Assembly (NCBI RefSeq): GCF_035917335.1
Contig: NZ_CP109067.1
Span: forward strand, 4,773,001 to 4,837,000
From: Micromonospora sp. NBC_01813
GTDB taxonomy: Bacteria; Actinomycetota; Actinomycetes; Mycobacteriales; Micromonosporaceae
Direction of reading: 5' to 3'
Length of the DNA: 64,000 nt
Both the position numbers and the translations under genes were made by a program. Positions 51,896 through 60,242 of this stretch are shown in pieces. The notes beneath the pieces were generated by a model. It made no database searches and was not told the DNA's origin. It was given only the letters and a program-made list of their open reading frames with translations. How positions within the stretch are numbered: position 1 is the stretch's first letter; every line of letters begins with the position of its first letter.

Positions 51896-52383
51896 CACCA
51901 ACGAGGGCAGCAGCATCTGCTGCGCGCACAGCCATCCGCATCTGCCGCGGATAGCGCTCGCTCCTCGGAGACCTGACACGCATCCTGCTACAGAAAGTGA
52001 CGGTCGTCCCGGGTCGGCCGACGCAAGCCAGTACCAGTTACCGCCGGCGGGCGGTGGTGGTGTCATCGCCGGCCCGTTGGCGCCGTCGTTGGGTGCGGCG
52101 AAGGACGTGGCCGCCGCCCGGCGTGGTGTTCACGTCGCCTCCAGGGTCGCTGGCCGTGAGGGCTGGTTGAGGGTGCATGCGGTGGTACTCCTGACAAATT
52201 GGGCAGGAGGTGGCCCCGCCATGCGGCGCGGGCCACCTCCCGGTGCGGAACAGGGGTTTGGTTGTCACCGGCGCCCCGGGCGGGGCGGTGGTGGGTAAAC
52301 CGGTGGTGGCCGCCGCGAAGGCGGAGCGTCGGTCAGCTGGGCGCGGGACGCCGCCGAGCAAGCTGGTGCGTGGGCGTGCGCCC
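51896..52383. other. Intergenic region with strong hairpin and doubtful ORF
   Basis: About 490 bases between convergent genes. It contains the 11-bp hairpin at 52206-52240. A minus-strand frame across it reads '...CPICQEYHRMHPQP...', with a possible Cys pair, but lacks a ribosome site, so I do not call a gene. Confidence 0.4.
52206..52240. terminator. Strong GC hairpin
   Basis: Perfect 11-bp stem GGAGGTGGCCC/GGGCCACCTCC with a 13-base loop, between convergent transcription units. Likely a bidirectional terminator. Confidence 0.6.
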
Positions 52384-52743
52384 CTACCGGGGCGGCGTGT
52401 GCATGGCCAGAACGCCGAGTTCGGCGAGTGGGGCGGCGAGGGTGCGTGCCTGGTCGATGGCGGTCTGCCGCTGGTCGTGCAGGGTCAGCGAGATCGTGGC
52501 CAGTGCGGTGGTGAACAGCTGGGTGTCGTCGGTGAGGCCGCCGTGGCCGTGGGCGGTGTCGAGGATGTCGTTGAGGTCCTGCTGGTGTGCGCGGATCAGG
52601 GAGTCGGCGTGGGCGGCGGTCGCGGCGGCGGTGATGAGGGCGGCGACGGGCGGGGTGTGCAGGTGTCGGTGGAGTGCGGTCCAGTTGACGGTGGCGCCGA
52701 TCTCGGCGGCGAGGTCGTCGACTGCCTGGGTGATTCCGTTCAT
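52384..52743 (-). CDS. Small helical protein of unknown function
   Basis: 119 residues, ATGA overlap with the stop of the DUF4262 gene, so the two are translated together. It is entirely alpha-helical in appearance ('AALITAAATAAHADSLIRAH'), with no motif I recognise and no membrane segment. Codon bias and overlap support a real gene. It closes a two-gene unit whose transcript would end at the 52206 hairpin. Confidence 0.65.
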   Translation of the reverse strand: MNGITQAVDDLAAEIGATVNWTALHRHLHTPPVAALITAAATAAHADSLIRAHQQDLNDILDTAHGHGGLTDDTQLFTTALATISLTLHDQRQTAIDQARTLAAPLAELGVLAMHTPPR

Positions 52744-53204
52744 GGCTGGTGGGGGCGGCCGAGCAGGGGTTGGACCCAGGTGGGGTATTCGTAGCCGTCG
52801 TCCCAGGGGAACCGGCCGTGCCGGTTGGGCCAGACGATCTGCTGCAGGCGGACGCGGGTGCGGCCGTAGAGGGCGAAGGCGGTGCCGGGGTGCAGGGCGT
52901 CGGTGGCGGGGCCGTCGACGATGACCGTGTCGTAGCCGGCGATCAGGCCGCTGATGTGTTGGCCGTGGGTGAACCGTTCGGCGCGGTCGTAGACCCTCCC
53001 GGCGGCCGTGTTCAGGATTGCGTGGGCGATGTGGGGGTCGAGACCGGCGATGACGAGCTCCGGATAGCCGTGGCGGGTGAGGCCGACGGTGTAGGCGAAC
53101 GGGCTGCTGTCGTCGTCGTTGTCGGGGAGGACGGCAGTCACGGCCCAGCCGAACACGTCGATCTGCTGCTGTTGGTTGCGCAGGATAGGGTCGAGGGACG
53201 GCAT
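52740..53204 (-). CDS. DUF4262 protein
   Basis: 154 residues with AAAGGAG upstream. 'FAYTVGLTRHGYPELVIAGL' near the front and 'RVRLQQIVWPNRHGRFPWD' near the end are typical of DUF4262, a widespread actinomycete family of unknown function. It is coupled to the helical protein downstream. Confidence 0.78.
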   Translation of the reverse strand: MPSLDPILRNQQQQIDVFGWAVTAVLPDNDDDSSPFAYTVGLTRHGYPELVIAGLDPHIAHAILNTAAGRVYDRAERFTHGQHISGLIAGYDTVIVDGPATDALHPGTAFALYGRTRVRLQQIVWPNRHGRFPWDDGYEYPTWVQPLLGRPHQP

Positions 53205-53467
53205 CGCAGTGCTCCTTTCATCTGGTGGTCTGCTGCAGAGGATGGAGACGGTGTCGCCGGGCAGGGGCGGGGTCCGTCGGGTCCGTTGATGTGCTGGTGG
53301 ATCCGGATGCGGTACCGGCGGCCGTATGCGTCGTGGAGGTGATGTCAGTGGCCTTTGTCGAGGAACGGACCCGGTAGCGCCATGTCGGTTCGCCGGTGGG
53401 CGGCGGGTGTTCGTCGGGCAGCATGACGACGCGGGCGTGGTGGTTGCCTTGGCACGGTTTAGAGGAC

Positions 53468-54414
53468 GTCTGATTCACGTATTTTGTCGGTTATGCGGGT
53501 TTAGCCGTATCGCCAGGTTGGGGTGGTTTCGGTGGTGAGTCGTTTGGCGAGGTTGTCGATCATCGCGATGGTGATCATGCTGGCGGAGTTGTCGGGTCGG
53601 GCTTCGTAGTCGCGTACGAGTCGGCGGTGGTGCATGAGCCAGCCGAGGGTGCGTTCGACGACCCATCGGCGTTTGACGACGCTGAAGCCCTTGGTCTGTG
53701 GGTCCTTGGTGACGATCTCGACGTCGACGCCGAGTGCGGCGCCGTGTTCGACGACGCGGTTCTTGAAGCCGGCGTCGGCCCAGGTTTTGGTCAGGGTGGG
53801 GTAGGCGGTGGTGGCCTGGTCGAGCAGGTCCATGCCGATGGCGTTGTCGCTGGCGCTGGCCGCGGTGACGATGACGGCGAGGAGCAGTCCGAGGGTGTCG
53901 GTGATGATGCCGCGTTTGCGGCCTACGATCTTCTTTCCGGCGTCGGTGCCCTGTGTGGATAGTGGGACGTTGGTGGAGGTCTTCACGCTCTGGCTGTCCA
54001 TGATGGATGCAGTGGGTTGGATGGTGCGGCCGTGGTGGTCGCGGACGAGGCCGGTGAGGTGGTAGTTGAGTTCGGTGAAGATGCCTTCCTTGCTCCAGGC
54101 GGCGAAGTAGCCGTAGACGGTGCGGTGGGGCGGGAAGTCGTGGGGCAGGTAGCGCCAGGCGATGCCGGTGCGGTTGACGTAGAGGATGGCGTTGAAGATG
54201 TCGCGCAGGTCGTGGGTGGGGGTGCGGCCGCTGACGCCGGCGTCGGTGCGGGCCTGCCGCCAGGCGGTCAGGCGGGGTGCGATCAGGGCCCAGCGGGCGT
54301 CGGACAGGTCGGACGGATAGGCTCGCCGTTCGGTCATTCGGTAGGCGTACGGCGTCCGGGCGACGGCTCGGCGGACGTAATGTCCGTCGATGTGGGGATC
54401 AAAGTGAATCAGAC
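53468..54414 (-). mobile_element. IS5-family insertion sequence
   Basis: About 947 bases bounded by perfect 11-bp terminal inverted repeats, GTCTGATTCAC (53468-53478) and GTGAATCAGAC (54404-54414), around one transposase gene. The dinucleotide AC flanks both ends, compatible with a 2-bp target duplication but too short to be sure. The transposase frame is intact, so the element may still be active. Confidence 0.8.
53501..54337 (-). CDS. IS5-family DDE transposase
   Basis: 278 residues, single uninterrupted frame. The N-terminal DUF4096-like part ('YPSDLSDARWALIAPRL') is followed by the DDE core: 'SIMDSQSVKT' (first Asp), 'TWADAGFKN' (second Asp) and 'RRWVVERTLGWL' (Glu). It catalyses cut-and-paste movement of its element. 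Length and motif spacing are normal for IS5 relatives in actinomycetes that use one frame. Confidence 0.9.
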   Translation of the reverse strand: MTERRAYPSDLSDARWALIAPRLTAWRQARTDAGVSGRTPTHDLRDIFNAILYVNRTGIAWRYLPHDFPPHRTVYGYFAAWSKEGIFTELNYHLTGLVRDHHGRTIQPTASIMDSQSVKTSTNVPLSTQGTDAGKKIVGRKRGIITDTLGLLLAVIVTAASASDNAIGMDLLDQATTAYPTLTKTWADAGFKNRVVEHGAALGVDVEIVTKDPQTKGFSVVKRRWVVERTLGWLMHHRRLVRDYEARPDNSASMITIAMIDNLAKRLTTETTPTWRYG

Positions 54415-54665
54415 ACGATCCCGGGGTGAAATGCGGCGAAGCCGGGCGGGTCTGTGGCTGCCGGTATGCTGTCTTTCTGGGTCGGTTCGGGCATTCTGAG
54501 CTGCTGGGGCCGGAAGGTGAATCGGCCGCTACTGGCGCGAAGATGAAGCAAACGTCCAGTTAGGCGGTGTCTGGCAGTGCGGCCGAGGGGTGGGCGTTGG
54601 CCGGGGTGCGATGGGGACACGCGGGAAGGTCTGGCGTGTATGTGCTGGCCGGGAGGGCACGGCGG

Positions 54666-55424
54666 TTATGGTCTCGGTGGTTCATTGGCTGTGTCGGCCT
54701 GTGCGGATTCCGGTTGCTCGCCTGGCGGGTCGACTTCGATGAATCCCCATAGTCGGCCGATGACTTGCAGTGCTTGGCTGGTGTAGCCGTCGGCGAAGCC
54801 GCGGCAGATCGCGGGTTGCGCGTTTGGGTAGAGATAGTGCGGCAGGGTGGAGTGGCAGACGATGTAGGTTCCCGCAGCGAGTGTCTCGGCGAGCAGCTCC
54901 CGTAGCCGGCCCTCCTGTAGATGCATCGGGTTGCCGGGCTTGAAGATGCAGGTGGCGCATTGCCGCGACAGCAGGCGGCTTTTGCCGAGTACGGGGTCGC
55001 CGACGCTGGCGCCGGGCACGACCGGGCCGCCGCGCTCAGGTGTGTCGTCGATCGTGCGCCGTCGCTGTGCGGCGGGTCGGGCGGGATTCTCGTAGTCGGC
55101 CGAGGTCGGGCGGTGGCATGACTTGCAGTAGAAGGTGGTGTCGTCGCAGGAGGTCGCCGCGCCACAGCAGTGGGTCATTCGCACCGGTCCCAGGACATCG
55201 TCGATGCGGTAGGGGTAGCCGTCAGCGTCGATCGGGTACGGCTGGATGATCTGCGTGGTGCTGCTCGCGCGTGGGCCCTGCGGGCAGGTGAGGTTGTCGG
55301 TGTCGTAGACGGTGGCGTGCTGGTAGTCCTCCCACCGTCCGGTGGTGGCGTTCCAGTAGCGCAGGGCGGGCAGACGGTCGTCGGGGTGGTGTGGGGTGGT
55401 GGCCTGGATGATGTGGGCGGTCAC
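54666..55424 (-). CDS. Actinomycete accessory protein with two Cys/His clusters
   Basis: 252 residues from a GTG with AAGGAAA upstream; the longer frame lacks protein-like sequence. A zinc-ribbon-like cluster ('CCGAATSCDD...YCKSCH') lies in the first half. The C-terminal half has 'CATCIFKPGNPMHL', 'IVCHSTLP' and 'AICRGFADGY', a pattern I recognise from uncharacterised proteins on actinomycete phages and plasmids; it resembles a multi-Cys metal site. Function unknown. It lies downstream of the 68-residue gene. Confidence 0.65.
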   Translation of the reverse strand: MTAHIIQATTPHHPDDRLPALRYWNATTGRWEDYQHATVYDTDNLTCPQGPRASSTTQIIQPYPIDADGYPYRIDDVLGPVRMTHCCGAATSCDDTTFYCKSCHRPTSADYENPARPAAQRRRTIDDTPERGGPVVPGASVGDPVLGKSRLLSRQCATCIFKPGNPMHLQEGRLRELLAETLAAGTYIVCHSTLPHYLYPNAQPAICRGFADGYTSQALQVIGRLWGFIEVDPPGEQPESAQADTANEPPRP

Positions 55425-55651
55425 GTCGTTTCCTTGGGGTAGGCGGGGCCTGCTGGGGCGAGTGGCAGGCGGGACGTGCGTCAGTCGCGGCGGCTGGTGT
55501 GCCGTTGGCGGTGCGCTCGTCGTCGGCGTGGGTTGGCTGGGCGGGTGGGTTGACCCGTCGGGCAGCCCGCTGGGAGCGGGCGCAGTCGTCGGTGTGCCGG
55601 CTGGCTTCAAGCCGCGTGCCGCTGCACCTGCCGGCTCGGCGGCAGTTCCTG

Positions 55652-55858
55652 CTAGGCGTCGGGCAGGTCACTGGCCTGGTGGTCATCCTCGTCGGCGGCG
55701 ACAGGGCCCAGGGTGATTCTGTTGCGCCAGTGCCGGACCGTGCCGATTTCCCACGGGTCTTCGATCTCTGGGCAGGCGAACTCCACTGTGGAGTCGAGCG
55801 CTTCTGGGTTCTGTTCGCCGAGTTGGACGAGTGCGGCGATCAGGTCGTGGGCCTTCAC
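55652..55858 (-). CDS. Small acidic protein of unknown function
   Basis: 68 residues ('VKAHDLIAALVQLGEQNPEA'...'WRNRITLGPVAADEDDH') from a GTG that overlaps the stop of a 28-codon gene as GTGA. The upstream overlap rather than a ribosome site defines the start. The C-terminus is strongly acidic. Codon bias supports a real gene. No family recognised. Confidence 0.6.
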   Translation of the reverse strand: MKAHDLIAALVQLGEQNPEALDSTVEFACPEIEDPWEIGTVRHWRNRITLGPVAADEDDHQASDLPDA

Positions 55859-55941
55859 CGCGCATCCCGCGGTGCCGACTCGGCGGGGGCGATCGGCGGG
55901 CCGGCGACCGGTGGGAGGTCCAGGAGCAGGTAGATGGGCAT
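55855..55941 (-). CDS. 28-residue small protein coupled to the next gene
   Basis: ATG with AAAGGA about 10 bases upstream encodes 28 residues beginning 'MPIYLLLDLPPVAGP', stopping at the TGA that overlaps the next GTG. It could be a microprotein or simply a leader that couples translation of the 68-residue gene. The conserved-looking ribosome site and overlap argue for translation. Confidence 0.5.
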   Translation of the reverse strand: MPIYLLLDLPPVAGPPIAPAESAPRDAR

Positions 55942-55990
55942 GGTGGGGGTGTTCCTTTCTCACGACTTGGAGTTGGTGGGGAAGGTTCGG

Positions 55991-56053
55991 GCCGTCGACG
56001 GCCACACGTAGCTCCGCTGTCGGCGGGCGGGTTGGGGTGTGGCCGTCGACGGC
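55991..56053 (-). terminator. 17-bp perfect inverted repeat after the VWA gene
   Basis: GCCGTCGACGGCCACAC (55991-56007) and its exact inverse (56037-56053), 29-base loop, downstream of the VWA stop. Each arm also contains the palindrome GCCGTCGACGGC. Likely terminator, but a protein-binding site is possible. Confidence 0.55.
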
Positions 56054-56156
56054 GCGTCGGGCAGGTGTCGGGTGGATCGGGCGGCTCGATGTCGCAGGGC
56101 GCTTGGCTGCCTGTGGTTCTTGGTGCCTCGTTACGCCGCGGCCGGTGTGGTGGCGG

Positions 56157-57761
56157 TCAGGCGTTCTCGAGCGTGGTGATCGCGGCGGCGGAGATCTGTG
56201 CGATCGCTTCGACCGGGCTGGCCACGGCCAGGGTGGTGGTGTGGCGGAAGGTGTGGCCGGACAGGTCTGCGGGTTGGAGCCACAGCACGGTGCATCCGCT
56301 GTGGTGCAGGGTGGTGATGAGCTTCTGTCCGGCTTCGATGTCGGCGAGGTGGCCGTCGGAGACCACGGCGAGCATCCGCAGGGGGCCGCGCTGGCGCAGG
56401 TCGAGGATCTGGTCGGCGAGTTTGACCGCGTCGGCGAACGCGGTGGTGCCGCCACCGGGGCTGATGTCCAGGACCTGGGTGGGGCGTTGCCTCGGCGGCA
56501 CGAGCAGGGTGGCGGTGCTACCGAAGGCGATGGTGACTGTCGCGGCGTGGTTGCGGTGGGCGGCGGTGGACAGGATCCAGCCGGCGGAGGACAGCGGTGC
56601 GGCGTAGGAGTCCATCGAGCCGGAGGTGTCGACGAGCACCGCGACGCGCAGGGTGGGTTTGGGTGGAGGCAGGGTGGCGCGTTGCTGCCAGGGCGCGGCG
56701 GTGGGGGTGGCGCCGGCGGCGCGTTGGGCGTCGGCGGTGATGGCTCGGCGGACACGCAGCCGGCCGGGTGGTATCGGCGAGGGTTTCGTGTCGGGTTCGG
56801 GTTGGTGGCTGCGGGCGGCGTGCAGTCGGGCGGCGAGTTGCTGGGCGGCCTGCTGTTCGTCGGCGGTCGGGTTGCGGCGCTGCCAGGTGGCGGGTGCGGT
56901 GTGCCGGCCGGCGGTCAGCTTTGCGGTGAACTCGGCGGGGCTGATGCCGGCGACGGAGGCGAGGTGGTCGGCCAGTGCCTTGGCGAGCTGCCCGGGGAAC
57001 ACGCCGGGGTCTGGTACCGGGACGTGGTGGTGCTGCTGTGGGTCGATGCCGAGGGCCTGGCACCATTGCCAGCCCAGGTCGATCATCGTGGTGGCGTCGT
57101 CGTCGGCGACGGTGTGGGCGGTTTTCCAGATCTCCCGGAGCCGTTTGAGCCGTTTGGTTCCGAGTACGGTGAGGACCGCTCCCCGGATGGTGCGGACGTC
57201 CTTGCTGGTCATGATGCGGGCGTCGACGCGGGCGAGGAGCAGCCCGGCGAGGTGGCCTGCGTGCCAGGGGTCGTCGACGGGTGCCTCGTCGGCGGTGATG
57301 AGGGTGTTGACGGTGTGGCGTAGCCAGCGGCGGTCGGCGCGGCGTCGGCCGCGTTGGCGGCCTTCGGCCCGGGATTCCTCGAGCAGTTCGGCGGCGGCGG
57401 ACACGACCGGCGGGGTATCTGGGGTTGTCCGGGCGGTCCAATGGCTGTGGGCGGCGTGGGCGGCCTCGTGGACGAGCAGCCCGTAGCCGGTGGGGACCAG
57501 CTTCTTGTGGGCGGCGCGGGCGGGGTTGGTGATGTCGGGGGTGTCGCCGATGTGGGTGGCGTCGACCTCGATGCGTCGCTCGGTGGGGTAGAAGCAGGCG
57601 GGGGCGCCGCCGCCGGCTCCGGGGGCGACGACCACGGTCAGGTCGGTGCGTCCGGTCAGGACCTTGATGTGTCTGGTCCAGGCCTTGGACCAGGCGTCCC
57701 AGTCGGTGTCGACCGGGGTGGGGCTGCCGGCAGGCCGGAGGTGACCACTGGGGTGCGGCAT
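56157..57761 (-). CDS. VWA-domain protein with N-terminal HEXXH motif
   Basis: 534 residues, GGAAGGAG upstream. The C-terminal VWA domain has the MIDAS motif DTSGSMDS (about 374-381) and later Thr/Asp elements ('SPGGGTTAFADAVKLADQIL', 'VVSDGHL'). The N-terminal part has HEAAH (98-102) and 'ELLEESRAE' (about 125-133), as in zinc metallopeptidases. It starts 26 bases after the MoxR gene on the same strand; MoxR-VWA pairs act as chaperone/insertase modules that remodel or metallate partner proteins. The metallopeptidase-like part makes this version unusual. Cytosolic; no signal or membrane helix. Confidence 0.75.
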   Translation of the reverse strand: MPHPSGHLRPAGSPTPVDTDWDAWSKAWTRHIKVLTGRTDLTVVVAPGAGGGAPACFYPTERRIEVDATHIGDTPDITNPARAAHKKLVPTGYGLLVHEAAHAAHSHWTARTTPDTPPVVSAAAELLEESRAEGRQRGRRRADRRWLRHTVNTLITADEAPVDDPWHAGHLAGLLLARVDARIMTSKDVRTIRGAVLTVLGTKRLKRLREIWKTAHTVADDDATTMIDLGWQWCQALGIDPQQHHHVPVPDPGVFPGQLAKALADHLASVAGISPAEFTAKLTAGRHTAPATWQRRNPTADEQQAAQQLAARLHAARSHQPEPDTKPSPIPPGRLRVRRAITADAQRAAGATPTAAPWQQRATLPPPKPTLRVAVLVDTSGSMDSYAAPLSSAGWILSTAAHRNHAATVTIAFGSTATLLVPPRQRPTQVLDISPGGGTTAFADAVKLADQILDLRQRGPLRMLAVVSDGHLADIEAGQKLITTLHHSGCTVLWLQPADLSGHTFRHTTTLAVASPVEAIAQISAAAITTLENA

Positions 57762-57786
57762 CGTGGAGGGCTCCTTCCGTTGGTGG

Positions 57787-58932
57787 TTAGTGCTGTGGGC
57801 CGAGGCTGAGGGTGGTGACGGTGGTGCCGAAATGGGTGGTCAGCGCTTTGATGACGGCGTCGCGGTCGTGGTCGGGGGCACGGCCAGCGAGGTTGGACAC
57901 CGCGGTGGCGAGGCTGAGGGTTTTGTGGAGGCGGGCGAAGCCGAGTAGTTCGCGTAGTTGTGGCGCCCAGGTGACGGTGCCGGCGGCGAGTTCGGTGTTG
58001 AGGTCGATCGCGGCGGCCACGGCAGGAGCGGCGACGCCAAGTCGGCGGGCCAGGTCCCAGTCGGTGGTGACCTCGATGTGTACCCCGAACCGGCTGGCGA
58101 GGGCTTCGGTGAGGACGGCGCCGTGGACGCCGGGGTTGTGGCCGGCGATGACGTAGAAGCCGTCGGCGGCGTCGACGCGTTCGTTGCGGTAGGCGGTGAG
58201 GTGGATGACGCGGCGGCCGTCCATCGCCGGGTAGAGCACGGACAGGACGCGGGGTGGGATGAGGGTGGCGTCGTCGACCAGCAGAGGCCGGCCTTCGCGC
58301 ATCGCCTGCACGAGGGGCCCGTGGACGTACTCGTAGCCGCCGTCGGGCAGTGGGATGAAGTTGCCGACGAAGTCCTCGACGACGGTGTCGCCGGTGCCGG
58401 CGACGGTGAGCAGGTCGTCGAAGGCGGCTTCGACCATGGCGGTTTTGCCGGTGCCGGGTGGCCCGTACAGCAGCACCGGCATCTGCGCGGCGCGGAGCCG
58501 GCGCAGCACCTCGATGTCGGTGCCGCCGGCGAGCTTGCGCGGCCAGTACAGCTCTCCGTTCGGGCGGGTGACGGGTTTGCGGCGGCTGGACCGGCCGGCG
58601 CGGCCACCGCCGGAGGTGCCGCGCGGTGCCGGCGGTGGAAGGGTGCCGGCGGCGGCGACGCCGGCCGGGGTGATCTGGAACCGGTGCGGGTTGGTGTGGT
58701 GGGTGGCGTAGCCGGCGGCGGCCATCTTCTTGAGCACTTCGAACACCGCCCCGGAGGAGGGCGCGTCGATCGCCTGGGTGATCTGCCCGACCTTGAGCGG
58801 GCTGTCGGGGTTGTCGGCCAGGTACTGCGCGACGCGCGGGTACAGGTGGCCCATCCGGCGACCGGGACCAGCGGCGGGTGTCAGGGTGGGGTTCTCGCCG
58901 GGGTTGGCCGGCTGCGGTGACGTCGGGTTCAT
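57787..58932 (-). CDS. MoxR/CbbQ-type AAA+ ATPase with N-terminal winged helix
   Basis: 381 residues from an ATG with CAGGAG upstream; the longer frame is shadow. Residues 30-90 look like a winged helix ('VGQITQAIDAPSSGAVFEVL', 'YATHHTNPHRFQIT'). The AAA+ core follows: Walker A 'GPPGTGKTAM', Walker B 'LLVDDATLIPP' and sensor 1 'FYVIAGHNPG'. MoxR ATPases work with VWA proteins to mature metal enzymes or protein complexes. The DNA-binding-like N-terminus suggests it may act on a nucleic-acid target or on its own transcription (inference). Confidence 0.82.
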   Translation of the reverse strand: MNPTSPQPANPGENPTLTPAAGPGRRMGHLYPRVAQYLADNPDSPLKVGQITQAIDAPSSGAVFEVLKKMAAAGYATHHTNPHRFQITPAGVAAAGTLPPPAPRGTSGGGRAGRSSRRKPVTRPNGELYWPRKLAGGTDIEVLRRLRAAQMPVLLYGPPGTGKTAMVEAAFDDLLTVAGTGDTVVEDFVGNFIPLPDGGYEYVHGPLVQAMREGRPLLVDDATLIPPRVLSVLYPAMDGRRVIHLTAYRNERVDAADGFYVIAGHNPGVHGAVLTEALASRFGVHIEVTTDWDLARRLGVAAPAVAAAIDLNTELAAGTVTWAPQLRELLGFARLHKTLSLATAVSNLAGRAPDHDRDAVIKALTTHFGTTVTTLSLGPQH

Positions 58933-58958
58933 CAAGGGGTGACTCCTGTCGCGACAGG

Positions 58959-58988
58959 GCCCGCGCACCCGTCTCCGGGTGCGCGGGC
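58959..58988 (-). terminator. 13-bp GC hairpin upstream of MoxR gene
   Basis: GCCCGCGCACCCG-TCTC-CGGGTGCGCGGGC, perfect, between the stop of the 203-residue gene and the MoxR start. Terminator for the former or 5' structure for the latter. Confidence 0.55.
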
Positions 58989-59155
58989 GGTGGAACGAAC
59001 GACCACACGTGCGGAGACGGGGTGGCAGCGCCGAGCCCGACGGTGAGGGCTGGTCGGTGCACACGCCGCGTTCAGGGGACAAGGAGGGTGGGTGCCCGTG
59101 CCGTTCGCGGATGCGGTGTGTTGGCGTCTTGCGGGCGGGGCCGGCTGTGAGGGTT

Positions 59156-59767
59156 CTAGTGGTTGCGGACCAGGTGGACGAGGCGGTGCAGTCCGGTGAC
59201 GATCCGGCGGTGACGGCTGCCTGCAGGCGGGTGCGTCCAGTGGTCCACGCGGGGGGTGTCCGTGCCGCGCACCCGGATGACCCGGTGCAGTCCCAGGTCG
59301 GTGTCGACGGCGGCCACGACACGAATCTCGCGACGCTGGCCAACTGGGGCCTTGGCCAGGTCGCCGTACCGGTAGCCGGGCCGGATCGGTCCTGCCCACG
59401 CCTCGAACACGAGGCCGACGCCAACGCAGGTGCGCCCGTTGGTGTGCAGCCAGCCGTCCAACCAGCGGCGGCCGGTGTGGCTGGTCAGATCGGTGGCGAG
59501 GCGGTGCAGGATGACCGGTACGGGCAGCGGGATGCCGGGGCGGCGTGGGTCGGGTGTGGTCCACAGGCCGGGCTCGGTGATGCTGGGGTCGGCCTCGATC
59601 ATGGCGGCGCCGTCGGCCTGGTGGTCGAACAGGCCGAACAGGACCGGTGTCTGGTCCCAGCCGTACCGGTGCGTGGTGGCCTCGGTGTGGGCCAGCATCG
59701 TGGTGATCGCCGTGCACGTGTCTGGCCGTAGTCGCTCGATCGCGGTGGTGGTGCGGTGGATGGTCAC
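59156..59767 (-). CDS. Accessory protein of unknown function
   Basis: 203 residues from a GTG with GGAAGGGA upstream. 'LFGLFDHQADGAAMIEADPS', 'WLDGWLHTNGRTCVGVGLVF' and 'EIRVVAAVDTDLGLHRVIRV' give a mixed alpha/beta protein without membrane helices. I recognise it only as a type found in actinomycete accessory regions. Its GTG overlaps the stop of a 60-codon frame (GTGA). A hairpin follows the gene. Confidence 0.65.
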   Translation of the reverse strand: MTIHRTTTAIERLRPDTCTAITTMLAHTEATTHRYGWDQTPVLFGLFDHQADGAAMIEADPSITEPGLWTTPDPRRPGIPLPVPVILHRLATDLTSHTGRRWLDGWLHTNGRTCVGVGLVFEAWAGPIRPGYRYGDLAKAPVGQRREIRVVAAVDTDLGLHRVIRVRGTDTPRVDHWTHPPAGSRHRRIVTGLHRLVHLVRNH

Positions 59768-59946
59768 GTGGTTGGTCCCTTCCGGTGAGACGGCGGAGTG
59801 CTCGTCTGGTGTGGATGGCATTGGTGGCGGGCTGGCCTGTTGGTTGTCGCCGGCCCGCGACGTCGGATCGGTAGGGGTGCGGCCCGGTCCCCCTTGCGGC
59901 CCGGGGTGCCCCACGTGGGCGTGGCTGCTGCGGCCTCGCCGGTCAT
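59764..59946 (-). CDS. Possible 60-residue coupled ORF
   Basis: A 60-codon frame rich in Pro/Arg/Thr begins in ATGA overlap with the 99-residue gene and ends in GTGA overlap with the 203-residue gene. The composition is not protein-like and the next gene's ribosome site lies within it, so it may be chance or a translational coupler rather than a functional protein. Confidence 0.3.
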   Translation of the reverse strand: MTGEAAAATPTWGTPGRKGDRAAPLPIRRRGPATTNRPARHQCHPHQTSTPPSHRKGPTT

Positions 59947-60242
59947 GCGGGTGTACCGGCAGGTTCGGCGTCGGGGTCGACGCGCAGCGCGTCGGCCCTC
60001 GACCGCGGCACGTCCTGCTCGTCGCCCCCGTCGGCAGGACGGCGTAGAGCAGCGGGATATGCACCTGCGGTGGAGTGGTCGCCGTGCAGGTGACGTCCCA
60101 CCGTGCCGTCGGCGGCACGCGCGGCGAGCCGTGCCCGTCCGCTCGGGCCGGTGCGTTCGATGGTCGCGGGCAGGTCCGACGCTGCCGCCACGGTGCAGCT
60201 GACGACGTCGGCCTCGACGGTCGGCGCGGGTGGGCCGGTCAT
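59943..60242 (-). CDS. Small protein of unknown function
   Basis: 99 residues; ATG with GGAAGGA 6 bases upstream, the same site used by neighbouring genes. 'VVSCTVAAASDLPATIERTG' and 'GRARLAARAADGTVGRHLHG' give a beta-rich small domain without recognised family. The strong ribosome site and codon use support a real gene. Confidence 0.6.
   Translation of the reverse strand: MTGPPAPTVEADVVSCTVAAASDLPATIERTGPSGRARLAARAADGTVGRHLHGDHSTAGAYPAALRRPADGGDEQDVPRSRADALRVDPDAEPAGTPA

Larger units (their letters stand above)
53345..54494 (-). pseudogene. Decayed gene interrupted by the IS5 element
   Basis: Upstream of the element a minus-strand frame opens 'MPEPTQKDSIPAATDPPGFA' and runs into the insertion. 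Beyond the other end, 'KPCQGNHHARVVMLPDEHPP...EPTWRYRVR' continues in a protein-like frame. A one-base shift later gives 'FLDKGH' and a stop. Even after removing the element the two parts are not in one frame, so at least two frame disruptions plus the insertion are needed to explain them. The family is unknown. Confidence 0.35.

Noticed and set aside
52038-52361. 107-codon minus-strand frame with CPICQEYH motif
   Set aside because: Only a TTG or weak GTG start, no ribosome site, and the 11-bp hairpin lies inside it; mentioned under the intergenic entry.
52210-52794. 194-codon plus-strand frame
   Set aside because: Gly/Val/Glu-rich antisense shadow of the DUF4262 unit.
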